Source: Erigeron canadensis (lineage: Eukaryota > Streptophyta > Magnoliopsida > Asterales > Asteraceae). From it: 64,000 nucleotides of DNA. Numbering within the stretch: position 1 is the first letter of the stretch; each line of letters starts with the position of its first letter. This document shows, piece by piece, positions 36,457 to 50,000 of this stretch. The translations under genes were made by a program, and so were the position numbers. The notes below the pieces were generated by a model. The model saw nothing but the letters and a program-made list of their open reading frames with translations. It did not search any database and was not told the DNA's origin. The DNA lies in NCBI RefSeq assembly GCF_010389155.1, contig NC_057766.1, positions 35,349,516-35,413,515 on the forward strand. Reading direction: 5' to 3'.

Positions 36457-39400
36457 ATGGCATATGCAAATTCAAGATCAGTCAGGTATTTACTTCTTCA
36501 GAATTCGGTCAACTTTCGGTATTTGTTGTTTTGTAGTAATTGCTGTTTCATGTTTATGCTTTTAATGTAAGCCATTTAATTGAATTAGCTTAGTTTATAA
36601 TTGTGTTGACTTGGTCAAATTCTTGAATTAGCTTAGTATATTGGCATTTCAACATTTTTGGTTTTGATATGATGCTCTAGTTTTTATTAGTATTAGTTAT
36701 GGAATATTTACAACTTGGGCTAGTAAGAATTTTGAAATTGAATGAATTCTGTAGATTTCAAGATGATGCTGGGCTATTAAAACTTCCTCCTATGAAAAAA
36801 GATAATTTGTTTAAAGTTAAATACAATCTTGATGGCAAGCAAATTCCGGAGCAAAGAATTGAAGAAAACAGACAATCGTTGAAATCAAAGGTTCTATCTC
36901 GAGTTTTCTCTGAAGATTATGAGAGGGAGAAAAGGAAAATCTTGGATCCTAGAGGGCATACAATTCGAAAGTGGAACCATATTTTCTTGATAGCATGTTT
37001 AATCTCCTTGTTTGTTGACCCTTTATTCTTTTACTTGCCATCTGTCCGTACCGAGAACGTTTGCATCCATATCGGGATTACCCTTGAGATCGGTCTTACT
37101 ATTGTGAGGTCAATAGCAGATCTTTTTTACATGTTTCATATCTACGTTAGGTTTCGTACTGCCTATGTGGCACCATCTTCTCGTGTTTTTGGAAGAGGCG
37201 AACTTGTTATAGACTCTTCCAAGATTGCTAAAAAGTACATCAGAGGAGGTCTTTGGATTGACGTCCTTGCTGCTCTGCCTCTTCCACAGGTATACAACTT
37301 TTCAAGCTCATAGTTTTTGTAAGTTTTATAAAAATGCCTAGCTCCTAACCGTTTAATTTTTGTGGTTATGAAGCTGCTAATCTGGGTGATCATACCGAGT
37401 CTAAGTGGCTCAACCATGGCTAACACAAAGAACGTTCTTCGGTTCATTATAATCTTCCAATACCTCCCGAGACTCTATCTTATATTTCCTTTAACATCAC
37501 AAATCGTCGGGGCTACAGGTGTTGTCACTGAAACAGCATGGGCTGGAGCTGCTTATAATCTGATGTTATTCATGTTAGCAAGTCATGTAATCCTCCAACC
37601 AACCTTATCAAGAATACATAATTCAAAACTAAAAATTTTATATTAACAATTTTGTTGATGCAGGTTTTAGGAGCTTCTTGGTATGTTTTATCGATAGAGA
37701 GACAAGAAGCCTGTTGGAGAGACCTGTGCATTCGTGAGGATCCAACTTGTGAGGATAAGTTCTTTGACTGTGAAAGATTTCATGACAATAACAGAAAAAC
37801 TTGGTTCCAATCAAGTAATATCTCAAAGCAATGTGTCCCCACAAGTGGATTTTACCCGTTTGGTATCTATGGTGAAGCTGTCACATCGGAAGTTACATCA
37901 GCTTTGTTCTTCAACAAGTACTTCTATTGTCTTTGGTTTGGCTTGAAGAACCTCAGGTAACTTCTTGGATATTCACAACGATATTCGTTACACTATTTTG
38001 GTCCAAATACAGACCTGAAACTCACTAATGCTTTCGTCCCTTCACCATATGTAGTTCTCTGGGACAGAATCTTTCAACGACTACATATGTTGGAGAAATC
38101 CTTTATGCAATCATTATAGCTACCGTGGGGCTAGTTCTCTTTGCTTTGTTGATCGGAAATATGCAGGTAGGTTAACATTAATAATTATATTCTTCCATTC
38201 CGTGGTCCTTCCTTCTAATATACTCTATGATAACTAGAGGTGCGACGATGCACAGGGCAGACAAGTTGGGCAACGGGTCAAAATGGGTCATTTTTTTGTA
38301 CTAGTCAAATTGGTTTGGGTCGAACTGACCTGTAAAAACCATCATACAGATGAAATTAATACTAATATTGTTTAGGTAAATGGATTTAGAAGGTTGAGGA
38401 CATTGGCTCATACTTTGGACGACTTCTAATTCAGTTGACCCACTGGGCCTATTTTATTTTAGCCAAGTTTTTAAAAATTCAATTAAATTGGTGGAAATTG
38501 ACTTCCTTGACAGTAACATGAATGATCTGATGGTGTAAATCTTTATTTAGACATATCTTCAATCAACAACCATCCGCTTAGAAGAATGGAGGATCAGGAG
38601 AACTGATACAGAACAATGGATGCGTCACCGGCAACTGCCACCTGATCTCCGGCAAGCTGTTCGTAGATACGATCAGTACAAATGGGTGGCTACCCGAGGA
38701 GTTGACGAAGAATCTCTTCTCAAAGACCTTCCTCTAGACCTTCGACGAGATATCAAACGGCACCTTTGCTATGACCTAGTTCGACGAGTAAGTTCTACAG
38801 ATACCAATAGCATATAACTTTAATCTTCAAATCTATATATCACTTAATGATGAATGTTTATATTGATGATCTAGGTTCCGTTGTTTGATCAAATGGACGA
38901 AAGGATGCTTGACGCGATATGTGAGCGCCTAAAACCATCATTGTGTACACAAGGCACATGTTTGGTCAGGGAGGGTGATCCAGTGGACGAAATGTTATTT
39001 ATTATTCGTGGAAACCTTGATTCATACACTACAAATGGTGGCCGAACAGGGTTTTTCAACTCGTGTAAAATTGGTCCTGGTGACTTTTGTGGTGAGGAGC
39101 TTCTAACGTGGGCCTTAGACCCACGACCAAGTGTCGTGATTCCCTCCTCTACTCGAACAGTAAAAGCCATTTCTGAAGTAGAAGCTTTTGCACTCATTGC
39201 TGAGGATTTAAAGTTTGTTGCATCACAGTATAGAAGATTGCATAGTAAACAACTAAGGCATAAGTTCCGGTTTTATAGCCACCAGTGGCGTACTTGGGCA
39301 GCTTGTTTCGTGCAAGCTGCATGGAGGAGGTATAAACGAAGGAAATGTGCAAGTGAACTCAGGGCTCTTGAGAGTTTTGCCAGTGTTGATTATGAGCCAA

Positions 39401-39567
39401 ATGTTAGTCCACCAATGCACATGGGTCAAAAGGTTGGACCCGAGCCAGGGTTTGGCGCTCATAGCGCGAGTACAAGGAGATCTGGGAACTTACACTCGGG
39501 GTCGAAATCAAGTAGTGTTAGCTCCTTACAGAAACCAACTGAACCTGATTTTTCAGTAGAAGAATGA
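36457..39567 (+). CDS. CNGC1-like: Cyclic nucleotide-gated ion channel, CNGC1-type
   Basis: Seven exons, 36457-36485, 36755-37289, 37374-37586, 37664-37956, 38055-38166, 38551-38787 and 38875-39567, give 703 residues, normal for plant CNGCs. The start MAYANSRSVRFQD matches the short first exon and RFQD motif of group I members. The six-helix membrane core spans exons 2-5. The pore filter reads GQN (residues 360-362), as in group I channels thought to pass monovalent cations and Ca2+. A C-linker follows, then a cyclic-nucleotide-binding domain with phosphate cassette GDFCGEELL (542-550) and an IQ-like calmodulin site FVQAAWRRYKRR (about 618-629). It acts at the plasma membrane in cation uptake and Ca2+ signalling by family knowledge. 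No disabling change is seen. The exact subfamily number is inference. Confidence 0.93.
38225..38480. repeat. Repeat insertion in CNGC intron 5
   Basis: Intron 5 (38167-38550) is longer than the others. It contains GGGTCAAAATGGGTCAT, a GGTTTGGGTCGAACTGACC block and, on the other side, AGTTGACCCACTGGGCC. This GGGTCA/TGACCC pattern is typical of plant MITEs. No target duplication was recognised. Confidence 0.45.
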
Positions 39568-40229
39568 TTCATTACAGATAGAAACACTTTATAGATAGAG
39601 AGCAAAATAAAAAAAAATAAAAAAAATTTGAGTATATCTCAATACTTAACTTCATTACAAAAATTATTAAATATCTTTTTTCTGAAACTTCATAAAAGAG
39701 TTGACCTTTGATGTTTGAAGATAAATAGAAAGTAACTTTAGGAAAGCTGTGAGAGATGAAGTAGGTTCAAAACTTCAAATTGTAAATAGATATGATTATT
39801 GTACTTGTAAATTTGGTTGACACAGCATCTATTTTAATTAATTCTGTGTTTGTGTATTTACTATTTTACTGTATGGTAAATTTTGTGTTTGGATTTGTGT
39901 TTTAAAGTGTTGATAATTTTACATGAATATATAAACATAATCCTTTCTTCTAGTTATCAATCGCGATACTGGATTTCATGTATCCATTTTCTTCTTTTTC
40001 ACTTTAGCCAATATGAGTTTACCTGGTACTGGGGAATTTCTCATCTATATATTGCTTGACACCAAAAAGATCCTTAAACGTTGGCCCAATTTTCAGTAAG
40101 ATGTATTGGGCCACTTTGAGTTTACATTTCAACGTGATGGACCAAGTGTGACAAATTGTGAGGCACATATTTAGCCTAATCTCTTTGTAATTAGAAGAAG
40201 TTGTACAAATATGCAAAGGCAATATGCAA
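39568..40229. other. CNGC 3' UTR and flank
   Basis: A-rich sequence at 39603-39628 contains AATAAA-type hexamers suitable for polyadenylation. No further gene is visible. Confidence 0.4.
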
Positions 40230-40635
40230 GGGGCGTTTGGTAAGAGGAAATCATTGAGAATGAAAATGTAATAAAGAATGGAAATAATAGGAAAGAGAAT
40301 GAGTATTTGAAAAAAGAATAATTACATTGTTTGGTAACAACAGAGAATCATAATAAGAGAAATCTAAAAAATAAACAAATTAATATGAAATTATTTTTTA
40401 ACAAAAACTAATTATAATATCATAATATAAATAATTAAAATTAATAATTAAATACATGAGAAAAAAAGAAAAAAAAGGTAATTTGATTCCATTCTTCACC
40501 ATTTTGGAAGGAATCATGAGAATGGAAATGATTCCCCCTTCTACTTCTTCATTTCCATTCTCTTATGTAACCAAACAAGGGAAGTGATTCTCATTCCATT
40601 TCCACCATTTCTATTCCACCCTACCAAACACTCCC
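40230..40635. mobile_element. MITE (about 406 bp)
   Basis: The left end GGGGCGTTTGGTAAGAGGAA and the right end in reverse complement GGGAGTGTTTGGTAGGGTGG form imperfect inverted repeats. Both are followed by GGAATGAGAAT/GAGAATGAAAAT-type sequence. The GTTTGGTA end is typical of hAT-like plant MITEs. The target duplication is not clear. Confidence 0.6.
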
Positions 40636-41591
40636 AACAGTAAATAATAAATACTCCATAGATCATTAGAATGAATTAAAAAAAATTAATTGGATAATTT
40701 TTTTGTTTATATATTTGATGTTGTTGGTTTAAACAACATACACACACAATCGTTATCCATTTCATGTTAAATGTTCAATTTTAACTTATCAAGTTCTTTT
40801 TTTCAACATTGACATTAAAAGGATTTGTTTGTATTATTATTTACATTAGTTACATTCTTCATATATCATCTTTACATTGTTTAACAACGTTGAAGTGACT
40901 TGAATTTGTTATATAGGGTCGTCTAACTTTTATCAATGGTTATGATGACAAATAAGTAAATAACTGCTAATAGAAAGTTATTTTGTTAAAAGCGGTGATA
41001 TACATATGATGCATGAGAACATAATGTAATTGTAGTGATGTGTAAAGTTTTACTTTCTGTCTTTGTTAAAACAGATTTTCATGATAAATTAATAAACGTT
41101 TTTAAATGTGATGAAATTGCAATTTTAATTACAATTTCAATAAGTCAAAATGTTGACAGATTTTCTTATTTAGAACTTGACTGCATCGACATACTCGTCA
41201 AACATAGCCAGCCTTTAAAATTCGGCCATCTGGCACCCAAGTCAAAATCCAAGTGCTCTCTCAACAAATTTTGACTCCCTTATTTTCTTCGAAAACCTAA
41301 AAATTGCAGGGATGTTATTCTTATACTAAAATAAATAAAATAAAGTTTTTTTCAACATAAAATGGTTAACGTAACTTAGATTAAATAATAATAATAATTT
41401 TGAATTTAGTGTTAAAATAATATTAACATGCATATTGCATATCAAAAATCATTCGAATTCCATTTCGATCTTATTATATAATACCTCTTTCGAAAACTTC
41501 TTTAATGATTTTAGTTAACTCTTACCCAATTTACTATAAACAATTTTGTTAATCTAGCCATGGTTTCCCGCAGGATAAAAATCTAGTATGA
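40636..41591. other. Intergenic spacer
   Basis: AT-rich. A 79-codon plus-strand frame at 41035-41274 shows no motif and is probably spurious. Nothing else could be supported. Confidence 0.4.
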
Positions 41592-41808
41592 CAGTGGAGG
41601 AACTAAGTGGTTGCCAAGAGTGACCATGACAAACCCATAATTTTTATAAAACTCTATACTTCTAGTAATATTTTTAAGTATTATTCAATTTTAAGGTAAT
41701 GGGCAACCCAAAAATAGTGTAATTGAATTTTATAGTTAAAGTTTACACTTATTAGTATCATGAAAAATGTTCAGCGACCCCAAAATAAAAATCTTGGCTC
41801 CGTCACTG
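41592..41808. mobile_element. Small hAT-like MITE (217 bp)
   Basis: Terminal inverted repeats are CAGTGGAGGAACTAAG and CAGTGACGGAGCCAAG (right end, reverse complement). The flanks TAGTATGA and TAGTAAGA match at 7 of 8 bases, giving a hAT-sized duplication. No open frame. Confidence 0.75.
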
Positions 41809-43035
41809 TAGTAAGATATATATACCATCTTCGTGTTTTGATAGTCGGATGTTGGACGTCCATCTTAGAGTCCATTCGTAAATACTTGAATTTTTTTTAA
41901 TAAATGGTACTTGCATTTATATGTTCGTAAAAATTGTGTCAAGAAAAAGCCAAAATGAATGTGATCCCAATTGCATTTTTGGAAAATCCCAAAATCTTTC
42001 ATATCGCCCCCGCACGAGAGTATCTTGTTTAAGCTACATACATTTATACACTTTTCGGATAAGATGAAAAGAGAAAATCTCTTTGAACATTTACCTATTT
42101 ACTTGAATATTTAGTTGTACACGATTATTGGCTTAAGGCCTTTGGTGTATACCAAAACATGTTGCGTTGGTACTATTTTAACAGTCATACACATCAAATA
42201 TAAAATGAGGATTGAAGTATTAAACTCACCTTTTATTTTATTTATTTTATTTTTTGGTTGAATTAGAGTCAAGTTAAACTCAACTTGTCTCATTCTCTTC
42301 GTTTAATTTTTACTTCGATCAATTCAGTCTCATTGATTTTCACTGCACGTGCATGCGAAATGACTTGTCAAGTCGTGAGTTTCTAGCTTCTACCACCCTT
42401 TTTGCCACCCAAAGAGTAAAGTGTCAAATTCGGTACGAAACTTATAAGTCAAGATGTAAGACTTTCTGTAGTATTAGTTTAAATTGTGATCTACTGATCA
42501 TTATTTTTTGAATGTTTTTAATTTAAATTATGGGGGTAACAAGTATGTTGCTAGAAGCAACATACTTTCATGATTTTGTGAGAGAAGGAGAAGATTTTGT
42601 ATTTATACATGTGATTTTCATGAGGGGAAGTTTGTGAGGAGAAAACATGTTTCTTCCCTACTGTTATAAGCATGTTGGTTTTTCCCTTAAATTATTGTTC
42701 AACTTGGATAAACATAATGATCAGTTGGTGATGGATGAAAAAAAAAAGTAATATGATGCTGATATAAGTTACCCGATACATTAAAAGCAATAGTGCAAAA
42801 CGATGGATCAAATTCAGTGGGAAGCTTATTATGCAACGTTTATAAGGTGGAAACTTTAAATAAGAAAACAAAGTACAATACGAGTATATATTTTGTACTT
42901 TTCTTGGTATGCAATTAAGGTGAAAATTAATTAACTAAATAACTTGGTATGCAAACATCCAGACAAACTCCAACAATCATGTACATAATCTTTCAGGCCC
43001 ATCATTTTTGAAACCATGTAAATAAAGCTATACCC
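41809..43035. other. Intergenic spacer
   Basis: No gene, RNA or delimited repeat recognised. The short minus-strand frame at 42111-42293 has no supporting feature. Confidence 0.4.
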
Positions 43036-43779
43036 AAGGGTGGAGCTAGTAGGGGTGTTTACACCACAAACAATATTACATTTATTCATACTTTTAGTGA
43101 GTGTGAATAAATTAAAAATTTTGTCACATTTTTTTGTGCGTAAAAATATATAGAATTAAAAGTGTATAAAAATTTCTCCACACAAAAAAGTGTGTAGAAC
43201 TAAAAGCTTACACTTTTTAATGTGGACTTTCATAATTATTTTGTAACACCTCATTTGTCCACGGTAACTAAAAAGTTAGCGTGAACAAATGAGGTGTTAC
43301 AAAATAATTATGAAAGTTCACACTAAAAAGTGTGATCTTTTAGTTCTACACACTTTTTAGTGTGGAGAAATTTAATTATTTATACACACTTTCATTTCTA
43401 TATATTTATACACAAAAAAAAACGTGACAAACTTTTTAATTTGTTCACACTTACTAAAAGTATGAACAAATGCAATATTATTTGTATTGTTAGTCCCCGC
43501 CAACCATTCATGTTTTCCATTGTAAGGCTAGCTTATAGCCAACTAATACAAAGGTCTTTTTGAAGCAAGTCACCCCCAATCTAATAATGTTTGATTTCTA
43601 GCCATGACAGTTCAAGTAAAACCTTTATATTTGGTCTATAAATGTAAATCATCGCAATAAAATTCTATTTTGCTAACTTTTTATTAAATGGTTATGTCTT
43701 TCACATTATACTGTATAGAACAATCGGAAAGGAAATACAGTTGAGCCCTCCTCAACGTGAAATCATGGCTTCGCCTCTG
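43036..43779. mobile_element. Large foldback element with 9-bp target duplication
   Basis: The perfect direct repeat GCTATACCC flanks it (43027-43035 and 43780-43788). The ends are AAGGGTGGAGCTAG and CAGAGGCGAAGCCATG (reverse complement of right). Most of the left half is a long hairpin centred near 43271: about 200 bases on each side pair, with segments such as ATTTTGTAACACCTCATTTG matching perfectly in inverted orientation. There is no transposase. It is probably a foldback MITE inserted within, or forming part of, a Mutator-like shell. Confidence 0.8.
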
Positions 43780-43788
43780 GCTATACCC

Positions 43789-46103
43789 CACTTTAATTGT
43801 GATACAGGCCTATGCCTCTCCTCGATTTATTACTGGCTTTTCTCCCTAAAATTAATATATGTGTATTTGCATACTCGCGTTAATTAATAATATATTCCAT
43901 CCGAAGAAAGGGTAATTCATTTTTTCCCTTCATTCAGTCGGTATCAGAGAAACCTCATCGTATAATGGTGAAGGATAACGAGATGTTGATCATGAACCGT
44001 TACAAGTAATCAGATTGAAAAACTCAAAGTTTTGTCATCCCTAAAGATCAAACTCTCAAGACCTTAGTTAAACAGTACCAAACCATTACTGACGGGTAAT
44101 CCATTTACAATACTTTTTAGGTACACAATCTAAAAGAATTTCACAATTATATTCTCATACCGTCAAATATCTAAAGATTATAAAAGGTATGGTTGACAAA
44201 TTGACATATCATCAACAAATCAAATAAAGCCACGTGCGCATATTAGATGGCAATGCATTCCAAAAAATAAGAGATGATGGTTACTCCATGCTAAAAATTG
44301 ATATTAGACCATTCACAACAAGGATTGATATTAAACCATTCACAACAAGGATGTCTATAGAAAATTTGTGGTGACATGGAAAGTATTTGTAGGGAGACTA
44401 TTGATGTGGGTGATGACATAAAGGATGTCCATCCATGGTTGTTTGTAGAGAAGAATAAGGAAGGATTATGAGATATAAAGGTAAAAGATAAAAGTTACTT
44501 AGGAGTTTATTTGGTTGTTTGTAAGAAGAATGAAAATGTTATTGTCGTGGGTAAAAAGTGTTTGTGAGAAGGATGAATGAAAAGCTGACATAACATGTTT
44601 ATTAAGATGTTTGTTAAAAGGATATCTTGAACTGATGCGTATAATCTTACAATTATCAACCTTCGGAACTTGTATTGTACAAAAAAAAAATTAACAAAAA
44701 AATAAACCTCGTTAACATCAATTTAAAAAATTGCTCTAAGTCCATTTATTCTTACAAGTTTGTGTCCTAAACACAAGTTAACAAAATTATTTCTATAAAT
44801 AACATTAGCGGTTCACTTCCGATCAACAAAATGTGCTTTTATTTTGTTTTACATTGTTATGATACGCTCCCATATATTCTCATGCATTAGCCTTTTAGTA
44901 TCCAAATAGTTAGAAACACATACGTACTTTTGGAATAATTTATACAGAGTAGTTATAAACCAATGCGTAAATAAATTGGGATTAATCACCTAACTAATAT
45001 ATCTATTCTCAGTTTAAGCAACTCTATTAGTAGTGTCACTTCTTCTCTAAGATCAAAAACATCTCCAATATCTCTCCAAATTTCATCATTGTTACTTAAA
45101 AGTCATTAGCTATAGTTTGGTGCCAATATATATCAACAATACCCAATCTGGCCAAATATTTATATAGTACGAGTATTATTCAATAAAGTATTGATGTAAA
45201 TCTATAGCTAGGTGGTCAACCTGGGAGACGTTATTTCTAGTTTCATTCCCAAAATGGGTTGGCAAAAAGCCATAGGGGATCAATTTGCTTCATGTTCATA
45301 CAAACAAAAAAGTCAACCCATTCCATCTTTGACTTTGTTAAAATATTCAGTTGTTGATGGTGTGTAAGCTGCTTGTGGTTTGATTCTTAGGACTTGTTTT
45401 GCTGATGAAGAAAAGGGTTTTTGTTTTCTGAATTCTTACTTCATGAAAAAGCTAGTAAGTGGACTTCCATTCTCCCTCTTGTTTTATATATTCATTTTTA
45501 ATTTGTTAAATAACTTTATTTTTTTTAAAAATTAATTATAGACTTATGAGAATCTGTTGTTCTTGAAATTTGGGATTGACAATTTTGGTCTTTCAGTGCA
45601 ATTAGATTCATATGCTTTAAATTTGTGCGTAAGGAAAGCAAATTAACAATTAAGCTATGTATCATCAATGTCATGGATTCACTATTTAAAGTTTGAAACT
45701 ACATTTTATAAGCACGAGATCGTTTTTATTTCAACATTGTTTGTTTTCTAGTAGTATAATATAAAACTTTGGAAAAATATTTTGATTCTCAATTGAAAGC
45801 CAAATACTCAACATTAGTTTAACCAAGATTTTCATTATTATAACTCAGTACAAAAATGTGACCCAACAAAAAGGCCCATTGTGCACTTTAACTTGTAACG
45901 GCCCCGTAATTGTTAACGACTATTTAACTTTTTTTAAGGCAAAGACAGACAAATATATAAGTTGAGATGCTTAAAAAATACTTTAAAAGTAATTATGTAT
46001 GAAATGAGTTTAGTATCATACTTTGTTATTTATAACTAAGAGTTAAAGCAAAAAATAATATGGAAAAAAATGCATAAAATGAGAACTTTTGTTTTTACTA
46101 ATT
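43789..46103. other. Intergenic spacer
   Basis: No gene recognised. A 27-base direct duplication containing ACCATTCACAACAAGGA lies at about 44298-44351. The rest is unremarkable AT-rich DNA. Confidence 0.4.
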
Positions 46104-46440
46104 GAGCATAGCTCAAGTGGTATTCAAACACTACATTAGGAATAAATAGGTTCGTGTCTATCGCGCCAAAGATTTTAAAAAATAAAGAGGTCTTAGATAG
46201 TTAAGTTTGGGATCGACAACCTTTAGGTTAATAGCCCGGAAGTCTCTTCATGAGAGTTTGGATTTTAGAGAAGACTCGGATTCAAGTATTTTAAGACAGA
46301 GTTTTCCCTAAATATGTTGTCGTGCTTTTGGATATATTATTATGGTTTTCCTCCTATTAGATATTAAGTTATGAGGCTTTTTAATGTGAACTCAGCTCGG
46401 TTAAGACAATATAGTCTAGACCCTTTTGTTTTGATGTTTA
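46104..46440 (+). mobile_element. Degraded tRNA-derived SINE
   Basis: An A-box-like TAGCTCAAGTGG near 46109 is followed about 40 bases later by a B-box-like GGTTCGTGTC near 46150, the spacing of a tRNA promoter. The downstream body is non-coding and has no clear A-tail. Assignment rests on the two boxes only. Confidence 0.45.
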
Positions 46441-46887
46441 ATCTGAATCTTTAAAAAATTGAAGGTACTTAGGTGTTTACATTCAATGTGTCTTATTATG
46501 TCATGAATTTACCTAAATCTATTCATTTTGGGATAGGTTTAAATAGTTACCTAAAAGTATGTTTATATGATATCAATTTAACCTTTTATTATAAGTTTGA
46601 AGCATATTTAAATATTAATATCAAACTTCTTATTCAACGTACGATAACTAAATAAGTCATACAAGTTCTTACAAATTAAGCCATGAATTATATTTTTATA
46701 ATAAAATGTAGGGGTAACTAGCAATGAAAACGCAGTGGGATTGCCATTTATACGGCAACAAAAGTGGCTTTTTTTAATTTTGGTTTCTTGAACTATCATT
46801 AATCTTTATGATACGTCGTTAATTCCATGTGACATTTTCTTCAATTTCTCATGCTAATTGCATTCCCCCCACCTCCCTTCTTCTTTC

Positions 46888-46896
46888 TATATATAA
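46888..46896 (+). promoter_or_regulatory. Probable TATA box of the glycosyltransferase gene
   Basis: TATATATAA follows a pyrimidine-rich stretch and lies 176 bases before the ATG, leaving a plausible 5' UTR of about 145 bases rich in CT and CA. Confidence 0.5.
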
Positions 46897-47071
46897 CGTA
46901 CGTAACTTATATCTTTTGCTACAAGCTTCCCGCAATCTTCATTTTCTCACCAAAATTCTTTCATTCATTCAAAACCAACACAATTTATTCCGGCCAATAC
47001 ATTAATCTTCATTGATCAAAGCTCGAGTTTGACTCGTTTTAAACATTTTCGCTTTGGAATTGGTTTTAGGA

Positions 47072-50000
47072 ATGGGCTTGGCCCGTAACCCGAATACAAG
47101 AAGCTCAGATTACTTAGACGGAATGTTGGGTGACAACGGTGTCAAAACGAACAAATGGAGGTCACAAAAGAGCACATCGGCCCGACTTGTGACCCTCCTT
47201 ACTTGCCTTCAATTTGCATTTGCTGTTTATGCAACTTTCTTGTTATACTACATGAGCCCATCCATTGATTTACGTACTACACCCAAACCCGATTTCACTT
47301 GGGCTTCAAGAATCGCGCAACATTGGAAACATTACATTATTCCACCACACGTTATAAGCCGGTATCAAGAAGCCACTTCAAACGTGATCCTCGAACCACA
47401 ACCCATGGTATCGATCTCGACTCCTATTGAAGTTTGTGAGCATGAAAAAATCGAGTTTGAACAAAAAAAGTCCAACGATGCACTTATGATCAAGATCAAA
47501 AGAGAGCTTTATGATGAAGTGCTTAAATTTCAAAGCAAAAACATTGGGACCGAGTCGTTAACAGAGTTGATGGCAATGAAGTCGAAATGGGACATGAAAA
47601 GTCCAGAAAATACACCAAAAGTTACGGTTATTTTAAACCATTTTAAACGTAAGACCCTGTGTTCTCAAATAGAGTCATTGTTACATCAAACTCTGCCTTT
47701 TCATCATGTTTGGGTGCTTTCATTTGGAAGCCCAAACGAGGCCGGTTTAAAAAGAATCGTCGAGAGCTACAACGACACGAGGATAAGTTTTATTAGCTCG
47801 ACATACGATTTCAAGTACTATGGGAGGTTTCAAATGGCATTACAAACCGAAGCTGATCTTGTGTACATTTTGGATGATGACATGATACCCGGGACAAAAA
47901 TGTTGCAAATCATGTCACATGTTGCTGGAACCGAAAAATATAAGAATTCGGTGTTGGGGAGTATTGGAAGGATCTTGCCGTTCCGGCAAAAGGATTTTAC
48001 GTTTCCGAGTTACCGCAAATTTAGATCGAAAGAAGCAGGACTATATTTGCCTGACCCTGCATATGACATTACAGTTGATAAAATTGTCCAGGTTCGTTTA
48101 TATAATAATTATTACTTTCTCCTGGCATTTTTATTTGACAAACTTTACTCATGTATTTATTCATGTTTCTATTTTTAGTTTAATTAATGATACACTCTAT
48201 ATCCTAATGTCGAAGTAGATTTGTTTTGCTATATTTGTATTACAAATGTATCTGCATAGTCAATAGATAGGAAGTGTCCTAAATTGCTATTGCTATTGCT
48301 ATTATGCTATTCAAATTATAGTGGACAACTAACTGAATAGTGTTTAAAAGAATGCAAGTTGAAGAGAACAAATGTTAAAAGAAAAAATGGGATAAGTATC
48401 TTGGAATGTAATAAATTTTGGACGAATGTTTACAGTAGGAAATAATTAAAGTTTTGTGTATTGTATGTAAATAACTATAAAAAATGTTTATTGTATGTAA
48501 GAAAACATACGTGACAACCATATAGAGGTGCCACTTGTCTGATTTTAATTGGTTGAATACATTTTCTTACATATAATAAACATTATTTTTGAGTTGTTTA
48601 CATACAATACACACAACTTTAGTTATTTCCTACTGTAGATATTCGTTCAAAGTTTTGTTGCATTACAAGATACTTATCCCAAAAAAAAAAAAGTTTTCTA
48701 TAATGTGTGGTGATCCCTCCTCAAGTTGAAAGTAACTTGAAGGGTCAAGTTATTATAATCTCAACCTTTGGATGAAAATTGAATGTTAAAATTTAAAGTT
48801 AATCTTTTAATTTTAACTCTTTTTTAATTCAAAGGTTAAGATTCCCACAACTTGACTCTTTTTTAATTCAAAGGTTAAGATTCCCACAACTTGACTACTC
48901 AAGTCGAGTAACTTGAGAGAATCCTTACCTTCTATAACAATATACTCGTAATATGGTAATCATGCTTCATACTTTTAAGTTGATTTATTAATATTAATTG
49001 TAATTTGTAACTACAAACTCTTTTTGTGTCATAAAAATAGAAGAGTATTTCACATTTAATTTTTTTTTAAATAATTAAGCATTGTGTGAATCTTTTGTCA
49101 TGATATAGTTTTGTATTATCTGGGATAGTTTAGAAGTTTAGAAGTAATAGTCCTTCAGGAAAAAAAAACCTGCATTATGAATCAGCTCAAATCAACCTAG
49201 CTTTGCAACCTTTGTGTTAAGTGGCTATTGTTATTAACTTTTACTTCGTGTGTCAAATGTTAAATGTTTTAATTTGATTTTCAAAGTCTTTTTCATTGAA
49301 CTTTGACCGTAATTATTTTTTAGTGTATTATATAATATTTGATATAAAATAAATGACTAGATTGGGTTTTTAATATATTTTTCAATGATATAAATTTTAT
49401 CAACTATTATATAATACATACTTATGGTCAATGGAAAACAAATTTGAAAGTCAAAGACACTTAATACGAAAAGTAATTGTCTATGTGTTTATTTGAAGTA
49501 TTAATTGTTTCAATGCTGATTATATGTTTTCTTAATATTGTGCATGTGTAGGTTGATTTTCTTTCAAGCTCTTGGTTTCTGTCAGCGGAACTAGTCAAAA
49601 CTCTTTTTATCGAGACTCCTTTCACGTTCATGACAGGCGAAGATCTGCATCTAAGGTACGTTATGATTTCATAGAAGGCCGGGTACGTAGTAGAACCAAG
49701 TTATAACTATTTATCTAATATCAACTGTATAACATTTTAGAAATTACTAATAATTAACATGTACGTACGTCGGCCGGAATCAACTTTACCAAGAATAAAC
49801 TTGCGTCTTTAAACTGTCTTTTACGATCTTAAGTTTTGTAATCTATGTCTGAGTAAATTAGTGTCACAAATAGCTAATTAACTTTTTTGAGTCGACATTA
49901 ATTAAGCTTATTATTAGCTAATGATGATTATATATGACCCCCGTATGGATGTCACTATTTATGTGCATACATATATGTTGATGAACTAGACATGTTTGAC

